A model generated the notes under the pieces. The model made no database searches. It saw nothing but the letters and a program-made list of their open reading frames with translations, and was not told the DNA's origin. Position numbers and translations under genes: made by a program. Shown piece after piece: positions 1 through 8,192 of a stretch of 36,294 nt of DNA. The stretch comes from Planctomycetota bacterium (GTDB lineage: Bacteria > Planctomycetota > Brocadiia > Brocadiales > Bathyanammoxibiaceae): NCBI GenBank assembly GCA_023261505.1, contig JAHFOV010000018.1, positions 1 through 36,294 on the forward strand. Reading direction: 5' to 3'. Each line of letters opens with the position of its first letter. The stretch's first letter is position 1.

Positions 1-10
1 ACTAAAAAAC

Positions 11-17
11 GAGGAGG
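11..17 (+). promoter_or_regulatory. Shine-Dalgarno of the encapsulin gene
   Basis: GAGGAGG lies 7 bases before the ATG at 25. It fixes the start that includes the hydrophobic leader and so supports export of the encapsulin. The promoter must lie left of the window. Confidence 0.8.
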
Positions 18-24
18 ATACGTT

Positions 25-1050
25 ATGATACCCCTAAAAAAGTTTCAAGGTTTGACAGTGCTTTTTGTACTGCCGCTGCTATTTTACCTCCTGCAAGGGG
101 CCACATACTCTTTTGCGAATGGGGCAGAGCCCAATGAGATGACTTGCCCTCAGCAGGCTTGCAAATGCAATCAAAATATGACAAAAGCGGAGGCCTCTAG
201 TGCGACGGAGGGAAACCAGTGTGCATCGATTACTTCGGAAGTGTGCCTTAAGAATGAGGATTGGGAAAAGTTGCAGCGCGCGGTCCATGAAACGGTAGAG
301 AAGCATCTTGTTGGCAGAAAGTTTTTAGACGTTTATGGCCCTCTTGGGGCAGGTACGCAGTGTGTGCCTCTAGACACCTACGATGTACCCTCCAGGGGCG
401 GTATTGATATGCTTGGCGAAGGCAACCAGGCTGTACATCCTTTGAAGAGGGATATTGCCCACATACCACTCATTTATAAAGACTTCTGGCTCTTCTACAG
501 GGATATTGAGGCAACCAAAAAGTCTGAGACGCCTCTGGATTTGAGTGCTGCAACAGGGGCGGCTGTGGCTGCGGCTAGGAGTGAGGATGACCTGATTTTC
601 AATGGTTCGGCTGAAATGGGTATGGCTGGACTTTTGAATGTTAACGGCAGGAACGTTCTGAAACTTAGCGATTGGTCTATAATAGGGAATGGTTTTCAGG
701 ATGTAGTAACGGCGGTAGAAAAACTGATCAGCCTGGGTTTTAACGGCCCCTTTGCCCTAGTAGTAAGTCCGAGGCTATACGCCTACCTAAACAGGGTTTA
801 TGAGCGCACTGGCCAACTCGAGATAAGAGGCGTGCAGGAGCTTGTAAAAGGGGGAGTGTTCCAGAGCTATTTGTTCAAAAAGGACGTTGCCCTTGCAGTA
901 GCCTTAGGCAGGCAGAACCTAGACCTGGCCGTGGGCACCGATTTTAAAGTAGAGTACTGGGGGCCTGCGAATCTTAACCACCGTTTCAGGGTAGTAGGAA
1001 CTTCAGTGCTCAGGATTAAATCCCCTCAGGCCATTTGCACCCTAGAATAG
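25..1050 (+). CDS. Exported family 1 encapsulin shell protein with cysteine-rich N-terminal segment
   Basis: Residues from about 75 to the end follow the encapsulin (linocin M18-like, HK97-fold) pattern known from Thermotoga maritima: an N-terminal helix (NEDWEKLQ), then GRKFLDVYGPLG (98-109), then the P- and A-domain segments (EDDLIFNG 187-194; GPFALVVSPRLYAYL 241-255). Encapsulins self-assemble into icosahedral nanocompartments that hold a cargo enzyme. Two things are unusual. Residues 1-31 form a Sec-type signal peptide with likely cleavage after SFA, whereas encapsulins are normally cytosolic. Residues 32-75 form a cysteine-rich segment (C41, C46, C48, C66, C74) without any CxxCH heme motif. 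C113 and C338 are two further cysteines. At 341 residues the protein is longer than the usual 265-270 because of this extension. The stop lies 3 bases before the multicopper oxidase-HAO gene, so the two are cotranscribed. The fold is confident; the final compartment is inferred. Confidence 0.92.
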   Translation: MIPLKKFQGLTVLFVLPLLFYLLQGATYSFANGAEPNEMTCPQQACKCNQNMTKAEASSATEGNQCASITSEVCLKNEDWEKLQRAVHETVEKHLVGRKFLDVYGPLGAGTQCVPLDTYDVPSRGGIDMLGEGNQAVHPLKRDIAHIPLIYKDFWLFYRDIEATKKSETPLDLSAATGAAVAAARSEDDLIFNGSAEMGMAGLLNVNGRNVLKLSDWSIIGNGFQDVVTAVEKLISLGFNGPFALVVSPRLYAYLNRVYERTGQLEIRGVQELVKGGVFQSYLFKKDVALAVALGRQNLDLAVGTDFKVEYWGPANLNHRFRVVGTSVLRIKSPQAICTLE

Positions 1051-1053
1051 CCC

Positions 1054-3687
1054 ATGTTCAAGCGGTTAGGGATTTACTTTCTTGTGATGTGGGTGTGCCT
1101 CTTCCTCGGCTTTCAAAGGGTGTATGCCGCGATTCCCTACCTTACAGGAAAGAATGGAGTAGTGGAGCTGGAGATGGAGGCACGGCCTGTAGGTATAGAA
1201 CTTAGGCCCGGGATATACTTTGACGCCTGGGGATACTGCCTGAAAGGGCAAATGCCTGCCGTACCTGGCCCCACGATAAAAGTAAGAGAAGGGACGAAGC
1301 TTAGAATACATTTAACCAACAAATTAACAGTCCCTGCCTCTGTCCATCCGCATGGAGTAAAGTACACTATTGCCAATGATGGTGCACACATTGCGGGAAA
1401 TCCTACAAGTATTGTGGAGCCTGGGAATTCCAGAATCTTTGAGTGGGACACTACAGGCACACCAGGCACATGGTTTTACCACACCCATGCCTTTGAAAGG
1501 GGCGGGGAAGAGGGATTGTATCGAGGGTTGTGGGGGGCCCTTATTGTTGAACCCAAAGAGGGTGACCCTAACCCTCCGGACAAAGAGTTTGTGGTCTTCA
1601 TGCACACCTTCAAGGTAAATGGAGCGGAGTATAACACCTTTAACGATAAATCCGCAGACATGGAGTTTATGAAAGGAGATAGTTCCGCCTTTCCTGGAGT
1701 GGTATGGCGGGCAAAGATGGGGGAGAAGGTTAGGTTTCACCTCATAAACTCTTCAGAAGAGGTGCACACCTTTCACACTCACGGACACCGCTGGGTGGAT
1801 CAAGCGAGTGGTCACCTCATAGACAATATTGGGTTAGTACCTTTTACTTCTTATGTCCTGGAGTTTGTTGCGGGAGAAGGCGTTGGGCCAGGTAACTGGT
1901 CATTTCACTGTCACTTCTTTGAACATATGATGGCTGGTATGTCTGGAGTCTTTGTGGTAGAAGAGGCAGATGCAAAAAAGCCTACAATAAAAAGCTCCCC
2001 ACCCCTAGAAGGGGCAAATGAAAACACTCAATCCTCCTTAAAATCCTCTGTCCCAACGTCTGAAAAAGGGGCTGAAGCTACCTCGCTAGCATCTTCCCCC
2101 GAGATACCCCCTCCTACCCTCGGAGTTCCTCAGCGCTCCTTCACCTATCCGGAAGCGTCGCTAAAAAAAATGTACGAGGAATTCGTTGGTCTAAAACAGG
2201 GCGATGGCCCCTGGGGGGATGTATATAAACCTATAGCTTTCTACAAGTATTTTAATCCCGCAAGGCATTACTCTCCACCCGACAGCCCGTACTATAAAGA
2301 ACTAGTGAAAAAATATAAAGCTAGCCAGTGCGTTGAATGTCACGAAGAGGTCACCCCAGGGGTAGTGACCCAGTGGAAGAGATCCAACCATGCTAACACG
2401 AAGAAAGATACAGAAACCGCTCGAGAAACTAAAGAAATAGAAGAGCTTATAGGCAAAAAGATAGACCCCTGGACACCTGGCACAAAGAACGGGGTCTATT
2501 GCTCTTATTGTCATGGACAAGACCATGAACATCTCTATATGCCTACGGCAGATAATAGCTGTGGCGTCTGCCATCCGAAGCAGGCGAGGGAATTTGCCAA
2601 GGGTCGGGATTATGGGAAACCCAATCACCCTCAGAGCTGGGAAGGAAGCGTATCTACCCCATGGTACGCTGAGAATTATAGACGCGGCGAAGGCACAGCT
2701 ATGGTGGGGTGCGACCAGTGCCACCAGAATATGTCCTCATGTGATGACTGCCACTTCAACCACCGCTTTTCCTCTGCTGAGGCTCGCCGCCCAGAGGTTT
2801 GTGCCGGTTGCCACATGGGCCCAGACCACCCGGACTGGGAGAGCTATGAAATGTCCAAATGGGGCATCCTCTATCACACGACAGGGGATAAATGGGATTG
2901 GGAGAAAAAACTCTCCCAAGTTGTTCCTGGACAGGATTACCAGGCTCCCACCTGCCAATACTGCCACATGTATGTAGGAGACAACCGATGGGAGATGAAC
3001 GTGGAAACGAAGGGTATCTGGCGGATGGGGCTTATTCCACCTGAAGGGGTTGAATTCAAATCCCGTCTCAAAGATTTCCCTTACGGGGTAAAGATTCCAC
3101 CCATGGATAAGAAATTAGAGATTTACTCCTCAGAAAGTAAAAGGAGGCGGCAACTCTGGGTGGAGTTATGTGCCAGGTGTCACAGTAACAGTTTTTCCAG
3201 TATGTGGCTGGACGCCCTTGACCAATACATGTTTACTGCATGGAAGAGGCTAGACAGGGCACAACAGGTACTTGAAGAAGTTTTTGCCAATAACCTTGTT
3301 CAGCCGACACCAAAGGCAAGGCCCCCATTCCCACTATGGGAGCTAATGGTACAAAGGTTGGGTTCAGAAAAACTTGGCCCAAAACTTTACGAACTCTTCA
3401 AGGAAACTAGCGGGCACCTTCCCGTTATAGGACCTGTCCTTGGTGCCTACGGCATCTTTACCCAGGCTAATGGAAACCCTAGCTTAATAGAAAGAGAGTA
3501 TGTAGAGATGTGGTTCTGGCAGCATTTACAAGGTTACAAGGGCACCGCCCACGCCCAGCAGGATATAAGCTGGTGGTGGGGTACCGCCCAGACCATGGGG
3601 AAGCTGACACGGATACAAGCTGAGGCAAGAAAGCTACGAGACTTCAAGGCCCTGCAGGAGGCATTACAAAAGACAAATAGTTATTGA
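1054..3687 (+). CDS. Two-domain multicopper oxidase fused to octaheme hydroxylamine oxidoreductase; probable encapsulin cargo
   Basis: A signal peptide (1-25, cleavage near VYA) precedes two cupredoxin domains (about 30-305), a Ser/Pro/Glu-rich linker (about 306-365) and an HAO domain (about 366-877). Copper motifs are HPH 98-100, HTH 143-145, HTFHTH 238-243 and HCHFFEHMMAGM 285-296. They give a type 1 site (H238, C286, H291, M296) and a complete set of eight type 2/3 histidines. The HAO part has eight CxxCH motifs starting at C426, C483, C503, C553, C563, C583, C634 and C706, followed by the helical C-terminal region where HAO carries its heme-crosslinking tyrosine (Y828 in the YKGTAH segment is a candidate). 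Anammox encapsulin operons are reported with a nitrite reductase-HAO fusion as cargo, and this gene fits that role. No good Shine-Dalgarno precedes the ATG, so translation is probably coupled to the encapsulin gene. The substrate (NO, nitrite, hydroxylamine or hydrazine) cannot be read from the sequence. Confidence 0.9.
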   Translation: MFKRLGIYFLVMWVCLFLGFQRVYAAIPYLTGKNGVVELEMEARPVGIELRPGIYFDAWGYCLKGQMPAVPGPTIKVREGTKLRIHLTNKLTVPASVHPHGVKYTIANDGAHIAGNPTSIVEPGNSRIFEWDTTGTPGTWFYHTHAFERGGEEGLYRGLWGALIVEPKEGDPNPPDKEFVVFMHTFKVNGAEYNTFNDKSADMEFMKGDSSAFPGVVWRAKMGEKVRFHLINSSEEVHTFHTHGHRWVDQASGHLIDNIGLVPFTSYVLEFVAGEGVGPGNWSFHCHFFEHMMAGMSGVFVVEEADAKKPTIKSSPPLEGANENTQSSLKSSVPTSEKGAEATSLASSPEIPPPTLGVPQRSFTYPEASLKKMYEEFVGLKQGDGPWGDVYKPIAFYKYFNPARHYSPPDSPYYKELVKKYKASQCVECHEEVTPGVVTQWKRSNHANTKKDTETARETKEIEELIGKKIDPWTPGTKNGVYCSYCHGQDHEHLYMPTADNSCGVCHPKQAREFAKGRDYGKPNHPQSWEGSVSTPWYAENYRRGEGTAMVGCDQCHQNMSSCDDCHFNHRFSSAEARRPEVCAGCHMGPDHPDWESYEMSKWGILYHTTGDKWDWEKKLSQVVPGQDYQAPTCQYCHMYVGDNRWEMNVETKGIWRMGLIPPEGVEFKSRLKDFPYGVKIPPMDKKLEIYSSESKRRRQLWVELCARCHSNSFSSMWLDALDQYMFTAWKRLDRAQQVLEEVFANNLVQPTPKARPPFPLWELMVQRLGSEKLGPKLYELFKETSGHLPVIGPVLGAYGIFTQANGNPSLIEREYVEMWFWQHLQGYKGTAHAQQDISWWWGTAQTMGKLTRIQAEARKLRDFKALQEALQKTNSY

Positions 3688-3866
3688 TAAGATTTTTCAA
3701 GGGAGCAAGGAGCTTAATCTCTTTTAGACTCCTGGACAAATTCTACAAGATTCTTAACAGCCTTCTCGCCCAAAGCAGACTTCCAAAGTAAACTTCCGTT
3801 CCACACAGTTGTGGAGAGATAAAGCAAATAATTCCTACCAATAAACAAAATGAAAATCCTAAAGGA

Positions 3867-4346
3867 TTATTCCTTTTTTACTATTCCCTTTTTGGGAATA
3901 GCAGTCCACTCTGACCAGGGTTCCCAATCTACAAATCGGGTCTTGTTAGAAAACCAATATTCTGTACCCTGCCTGGTGCGCGTGCAGACAAGGGCCTCCG
4001 AGGTGCGGGTTTGCCTCTGGGTTACCTGTCGGTAGTAAAAACAATCCACCTGGTGGAAGTTTATATTCTCTTTGTCCCCCACCTCGATTAATTCCAGGTC
4101 GGCTGGCAGGACCTCCCCTTTCTGGAGCTTTTCCTCGGGAACTGCCACCTCGTACGTGACCCTCTCTTCCACCTTCAATGTAGACATTTTTGGGCTATAT
4201 TTGAGATCTGGAACTGGGATAGGTGGCGCCTGTCCACTCATGAAAAGATCACGGCTATAAGTACCCATGGACAGCTTGCTTACCCCAAAAATAAGGATAC
4301 CCATGGCAGCTAGGGCAAGGAAAAATTCTTTTTTCTGAAACCTCAT
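3867..4346 (-). CDS. Membrane-anchored or exported protein of unknown function
   Basis: I do not recognise this 159-residue protein. Residues about 6-26 form one hydrophobic segment after a basic start (MRFQKKEF), either an uncleaved anchor or a signal peptide. The rest is soluble, with a Pro-rich stretch (about 39-52), two cysteines (about C102 and C121) and an aromatic C-terminal part (WFSNKTRFVDWEPWSEW). A strong AGGAGGAGG Shine-Dalgarno lies about 6 bases before the ATG, which supports a real gene. It converges on the multicopper oxidase-HAO gene and is not part of that operon. In its frame the sequence stays open after the TAA down to 3714, which may be a decayed extension or chance. Confidence 0.7.
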   Translation of the reverse strand: MRFQKKEFFLALAAMGILIFGVSKLSMGTYSRDLFMSGQAPPIPVPDLKYSPKMSTLKVEERVTYEVAVPEEKLQKGEVLPADLELIEVGDKENINFHQVDCFYYRQVTQRQTRTSEALVCTRTRQGTEYWFSNKTRFVDWEPWSEWTAIPKKGIVKKE

Positions 4347-4521
4347 TTTAAACCTCCTCCTCTACAAGACTGTGTAAGCAACTAAAATATTATACTCTCT
4401 CTCTACCTTACGTCAACATTTTGATTTAAGAGAGCTTAAACATAAACTAGGATACGAGATTGTAAACGATGTCAATCCTTTTGTTTTGAACTTGTTGTAT
4501 TCAAATCTTATTTTAAGCAGA

Positions 4522-4550
4522 TTGACTGGCATAAATATAGATGTTATATT
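4522..4550 (+). promoter_or_regulatory. Predicted sigma70 promoter of argB-mlaEFD
   Basis: TTGACT (4522-4527) and TATATT (4545-4550) are separated by 17 bases, which would start transcription about 50 bases before the argB ATG. The surrounding 257-base gap is AT-rich and shows nothing else. Confidence 0.6.
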
Positions 4551-4603
4551 TTGATTGAGGTTTTTCCATACAAAAGATTCTTCTTACTTAAGCATAGGAG
4601 AGC

Positions 4604-5482
4604 ATGGAAGAAGCAATCCGAAAAGCAGAGGTTCTTATAGAGGCCTTACCCTATATAAAGGCCTTTAAGGACCGTATGGTGGTGATAAAATTGGGTGGTA
4701 GCGCCCTTGCCGAACTTAATATCCTCCAGGAGCTATTGGAGGACGTAATCTTTATGAAGACAACAGGCATGCGACCTGTCCTGGTTCATGGCGGTGGGCC
4801 ACACATCACTCAGGAGATGGCACGAAAGGGAAAGCAACCGCAATTTATTCAAGGCCATAGGGTTACAGACGCCGAGACCCTTGAGATAGTAGTGGATGTG
4901 TTGGTTAACCAGGTGAATGCCACTATTCTTAGGGAGCTAGAAAGGTTGGGGAACGGGGGTGTGAACTTATGGAGAAAAGGCAGACCTCCTCTAGAGGCAG
5001 AGAAGTATACGCCAGTGGATAGCAGTGGTAACCCTCTGGACCTTGGCTACGTAGGTGAACTCTCTTCTATAGATATTAAGGCATTCTCAAGGGCATGTAG
5101 TGGGGGAAAAGTGCCCGTTATTCCACCTCTGGCACATTCCCGAAGGGGTGACGGTATCCTTAATGTTAATGCAGACAGCGTGGCATCCTTCCTGGCCGTC
5201 ACCTTGAAGGCAGAGAAGCTAGTTTTTCTATCCAATACCCACGGTATTATGCTTAACCCTGCGAGAGAAGATTCCATAGCCTCCACCCTTTCTCGTGAAG
5301 AAGTAGACTCTCTCATCCAAAAGGAAGTGATTACCGGGGGAATGCTTCCCAAAGCTAGGGCCTGCCTGAAGGCACTCGAGGGTGGGGTAGGGAAGGCCCA
5401 CATTATTGATGGGCGCATACCGCACTCGCTCCTCTTGGAAATCTTTACCCATAAAGGGATAGGCACACAGATAGTCCTTTGA
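4604..5482 (+). CDS. argB: Acetylglutamate kinase
   Basis: This cytosolic enzyme phosphorylates N-acetyl-L-glutamate, the second step of arginine biosynthesis. The amino-acid-kinase fold is evident from the phosphate-binding VIKLGGSAL (about 27-35), the substrate loop LVHGGGPHI (about 60-68), the NVNAD motif (about 187-191), and KARACLKALEGGVGKAHIIDG near the C-terminus with the ITGGMLPK lysine. The 292-residue length is normal. An AGGAG sits just before the ATG. Its stop overlaps the mlaE start (TTGA), so arginine synthesis and lipid transport share a transcript here. No arginine-repressor site was recognised. Confidence 0.95.
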   Translation: MEEAIRKAEVLIEALPYIKAFKDRMVVIKLGGSALAELNILQELLEDVIFMKTTGMRPVLVHGGGPHITQEMARKGKQPQFIQGHRVTDAETLEIVVDVLVNQVNATILRELERLGNGGVNLWRKGRPPLEAEKYTPVDSSGNPLDLGYVGELSSIDIKAFSRACSGGKVPVIPPLAHSRRGDGILNVNADSVASFLAVTLKAEKLVFLSNTHGIMLNPAREDSIASTLSREEVDSLIQKEVITGGMLPKARACLKALEGGVGKAHIIDGRIPHSLLLEIFTHKGIGTQIVL

Positions 5483-6273
5483 AGAAAAAGGCCAGAAATA
5501 TAGATAAATTCTTTATATTTTTGGGAGAAAGGCTCCTCGAATTCTTCCAATCTGTAGGAGAGATGCTCCTGCTTTTGGCTGAGACTATTTTATGGTGCAG
5601 GGTAGTTTTCAAAAACCTGGACAAAGTCCTTCCACAGATGGGTAAGATGGGCGCTGACACCTTACCCATTGCCTCCCTTACAGCAGTCTTTGTTGGTTTT
5701 GTTCTTGCCCTTCAGACTGGGGTAGCCTTGCAGCAATTCGGTCAAGAAGAGAACATCGGTGCAATAGTCTCTATATCTATGGCCAGGGAGCTGGGCCCCG
5801 TCCTTACAGCAATACTTGTTATAGGGAGGATAGGTGCTGCCATAACGGCGGAGATTGCCACGATGAGCGTATCTGAGGAGATAGATGCCCTTAGAACTTT
5901 AAGCATCAATCCCGTAAGGTACCTGGTAATGCCCAGATTTCTTGCCTGCATTACCATGATGCCTGTGTTGGTGATATACGTAGATGGCATTGGTACCTTT
6001 GGGGGAGCCGCCGTGGCTAAGGCCTACTTCAAGGTACCCTTTCTCACCTATGTTGATAATGTGGCTGAGTATCTGGAGTTTGAAGACATAGCTAAAGGTC
6101 TTGTTAAGGCGGCAATCTTTGGAGTTATCACCTCAATAGTAAGCTGTTACAAGGGGTTGGTTACAACGGGAGGCCCAGGGGAAGTCGGGCTTGCAACGAC
6201 TAATTCAGTGGTATTATCCTTTGTAAGCGTTTATGTCTCTAATTATTTTATTACGAGGTTGTGGCTAGAGTAG
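5479..6273 (+). CDS. mlaE: MlaE-family ABC transporter permease
   Basis: This is the inner-membrane permease of the Mla/Ttg2-type transporter that moves phospholipids between the two membranes of diderm bacteria. The protein has the MlaE/DUF140 hallmarks: hydrophobic segments near 60-85, 155-175, 195-215 and 235-260, with the family stretch TAILVIGRIGAAITAEIATM followed by EEIDALRTLSINPVRYLVMPR. The start is a TTG overlapping the argB stop by 4 bases, without a clear Shine-Dalgarno, so it probably depends on translational coupling. The N-terminus fits the family at this start. The stop abuts the mlaF ATG. Confidence 0.92.
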   Translation: MKKKARNIDKFFIFLGERLLEFFQSVGEMLLLLAETILWCRVVFKNLDKVLPQMGKMGADTLPIASLTAVFVGFVLALQTGVALQQFGQEENIGAIVSISMARELGPVLTAILVIGRIGAAITAEIATMSVSEEIDALRTLSINPVRYLVMPRFLACITMMPVLVIYVDGIGTFGGAAVAKAYFKVPFLTYVDNVAEYLEFEDIAKGLVKAAIFGVITSIVSCYKGLVTTGGPGEVGLATTNSVVLSFVSVYVSNYFITRLWLE

Positions 6274-7083
6274 ATGGAAAAAAACGGGATAGCTATTGAC
6301 ATCCGTCAACTTCACAGGTGGTTCGGGGACAACCATGTACTAAGCGGTATAGACCTTAAGATACCTGCCGGAACTGCGACAGCCATAGTAGGAGGCAGTG
6401 GAGCTGGCAAGAGTGTCCTTCTGAAACACATGGTTGGTCTTCTAATGCCAGATTCAGGTAGTATCTATATCTTTAATCATGAGATGCCACGTAAGGCTGG
6501 TCGGGAGCTTGAGGAGATACGCCGCAGGTTTGCTATGGTATTCCAGGGTTCGGCATTGCTAAATTCTTTAACTGTCGGGCAGAATGTGGCACTAGGTCTT
6601 GTCGAACAGAGAAAGCTCAGTCCTGCGGAGATAGACCGAATTATCAGGGAAAAACTTGCCCTTGTGGGTTTGAAGGGTAAGGAATCACGGCGTCCCGGGG
6701 AATTAAGTGGTGGTATGAGAAAGAGGGTGGCTATCGCCAGGGCATTGGCGATGGACCCAGAGATAATCCTATTTGATGAGCCCACCTCTGGCCTTGACCC
6801 CGTCATGGCAGAGAATATTGATTCTCTTATCGCAGACCTCAGAGATAGATTGAAAAAGACGGTGGTAATTGTTACGCACGATATGGACTCAGCCTTTAAG
6901 ATTGCTGACGGCATCTGCATGCTATATGAGGGTAAAATTATTGAGCAAGGTTCGCCAGAAACTTTCCGGAGTAGCACAAACCCTATAGTTGAACAGTTTA
7001 TTAGCAGGTTTAAAAGGCATAATGATAGGAGAATTGAAATAAATCGGGAGATTGGTCCTCAAAAGGAACTTTTAGATTTATAG
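6274..7083 (+). CDS. mlaF: MlaF-family ABC transporter ATPase
   Basis: This ATPase powers the MlaE permease. The protein carries Walker A GGSGAGKS (about 45-52), a Q-loop (VFQGSAL), the ABC signature LSGGMRKR (about 146-153), Walker B IILFDEP followed by TSGLDP, and the H-loop VTHD. The LSGGM variant and overall length are usual for MlaF/Ttg2A. The ATG immediately follows the mlaE stop. The C-terminal tail (about 245-269) is charged and variable. Confidence 0.93.
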   Translation: MEKNGIAIDIRQLHRWFGDNHVLSGIDLKIPAGTATAIVGGSGAGKSVLLKHMVGLLMPDSGSIYIFNHEMPRKAGRELEEIRRRFAMVFQGSALLNSLTVGQNVALGLVEQRKLSPAEIDRIIREKLALVGLKGKESRRPGELSGGMRKRVAIARALAMDPEIILFDEPTSGLDPVMAENIDSLIADLRDRLKKTVVIVTHDMDSAFKIADGICMLYEGKIIEQGSPETFRSSTNPIVEQFISRFKRHNDRRIEINREIGPQKELLDL

Positions 7084-7140
7084 ATTTAAAATCTGAAATC
7101 TATAATTCCACAATCTTCGTAATTTAGAAGGAGGGTAGTT

Positions 7141-8124
7141 ATGGATACATCTAGCCAGGCCAAAAAAGTGGGGATATTTTTTATTGTGGGTATGGTGCTT
7201 TTAGGTGTAATTACCTTCAGGGCAGAGAACCTAGGCAGCCTCTTTAAGAAGCATAATATATACAAAGCCTACTTCCATAGCTCCAAAGGGCTCAAGAAGG
7301 GAGCAAGGGTCAGCCTTTCAGGGATGGAGATAGGGGAGGTAAAAAAGGTGGAGGTAGAGGAGGGTAGGCTTTTGGTAACTATGGCCATTACTAGGAAGGT
7401 ATCTATCAGAGAGGGTTCAGCAGCCACCATCGTCCCAGACTTTCTATTTGGCAAAAGTTACGTTGATATAACCCTGGTACCAGCTACCCAACCAATCTTG
7501 CCTCCAGGAAGCTTCATCAAAGGGGTAGACATTCCTGGCTTCAGCGACATGGTGGTACGTTTTGATGCAGTTATGTCAAGCCTGGAAAGGCTTACCAGCG
7601 AGGACCTTACTCAGAATCTGTCAGGTACCCTGAGGAGGGCCAACAACCTGTTGGGCAGAATGGAGGAAGGCAAAGGGACAGTCGGTCGCCTTTTCACTGA
7701 CGAAACCCTGTTCGACGAACTTAAAGAAACAATAGGTAACGCCAATAATGTACTTGGCAAATTGTCGCGGGGTGAAGGGACCCTTGGAAAACTCATTACA
7801 GAGGAAGACACCTTTAACCAGCTCAAGTCCACTATCACCGAAGCAAACGTTATATTGTCCAAACTCTCAAAAGGAGAGGGCACTATGGGCAAACTGATAA
7901 TGGATGAGACCCTTTTTAGTCAACTTAAAGAGGTCGTCACCAATGCTAATGTCCTTTTAGGAAAGGTGGCTAAGGGGGAAGGAACCCTTGGGAAGCTGGC
8001 GACCAGCGAAGAACTTTACCAAGATATAAAGAGGATGACCACCAACCTTACCGAGACAGTGAACGGCTTCAGGACCTTTATGCCCCATGGGGCCTTCAGT
8101 AGCGTCCTTTACAGTTCCTTTTAA
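7141..8124 (+). CDS. mlaD: MlaD-like MCE-domain lipid-binding protein with tandem C-terminal repeats
   Basis: An N-terminal membrane anchor (about 9-24) is followed by one MCE domain (about 38-116, containing GLKKGARVSLSGMEIGEVKKV), the periplasmic lipid-binding ring module of Mla transporters. Beyond the domain lie four head-to-tail repeats of exactly 34 residues, starting near residues 168, 202, 236 and 270, with the core KGEGTLGKL then ETLFxxLKE and an NA(N) joint. They are predicted amphipathic helices that could build a tube or coiled coil across the periplasm; that role is inferred. AAGGAGGG precedes the ATG by 5 bases. It is the last gene of the operon, and no MlaC or MlaA gene follows. 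Confidence 0.92.
   Translation: MDTSSQAKKVGIFFIVGMVLLGVITFRAENLGSLFKKHNIYKAYFHSSKGLKKGARVSLSGMEIGEVKKVEVEEGRLLVTMAITRKVSIREGSAATIVPDFLFGKSYVDITLVPATQPILPPGSFIKGVDIPGFSDMVVRFDAVMSSLERLTSEDLTQNLSGTLRRANNLLGRMEEGKGTVGRLFTDETLFDELKETIGNANNVLGKLSRGEGTLGKLITEEDTFNQLKSTITEANVILSKLSKGEGTMGKLIMDETLFSQLKEVVTNANVLLGKVAKGEGTLGKLATSEELYQDIKRMTTNLTETVNGFRTFMPHGAFSSVLYSSF
7642..8049 (+). repeat. Four 102-base in-frame tandem repeats in mlaD
   Basis: Four consecutive 102-base units encode the 34-residue MlaD repeats. The protein sequence is better conserved than the DNA, so they are old, selected repeats and not a recent expansion. Confidence 0.8.
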
Positions 8125-8192
8125 TAAAAGAATGTGGCGCTTTGGTAAACTTAAGACTGCTTTGAGTAATACGTATATGCCTTAGAATGAAG

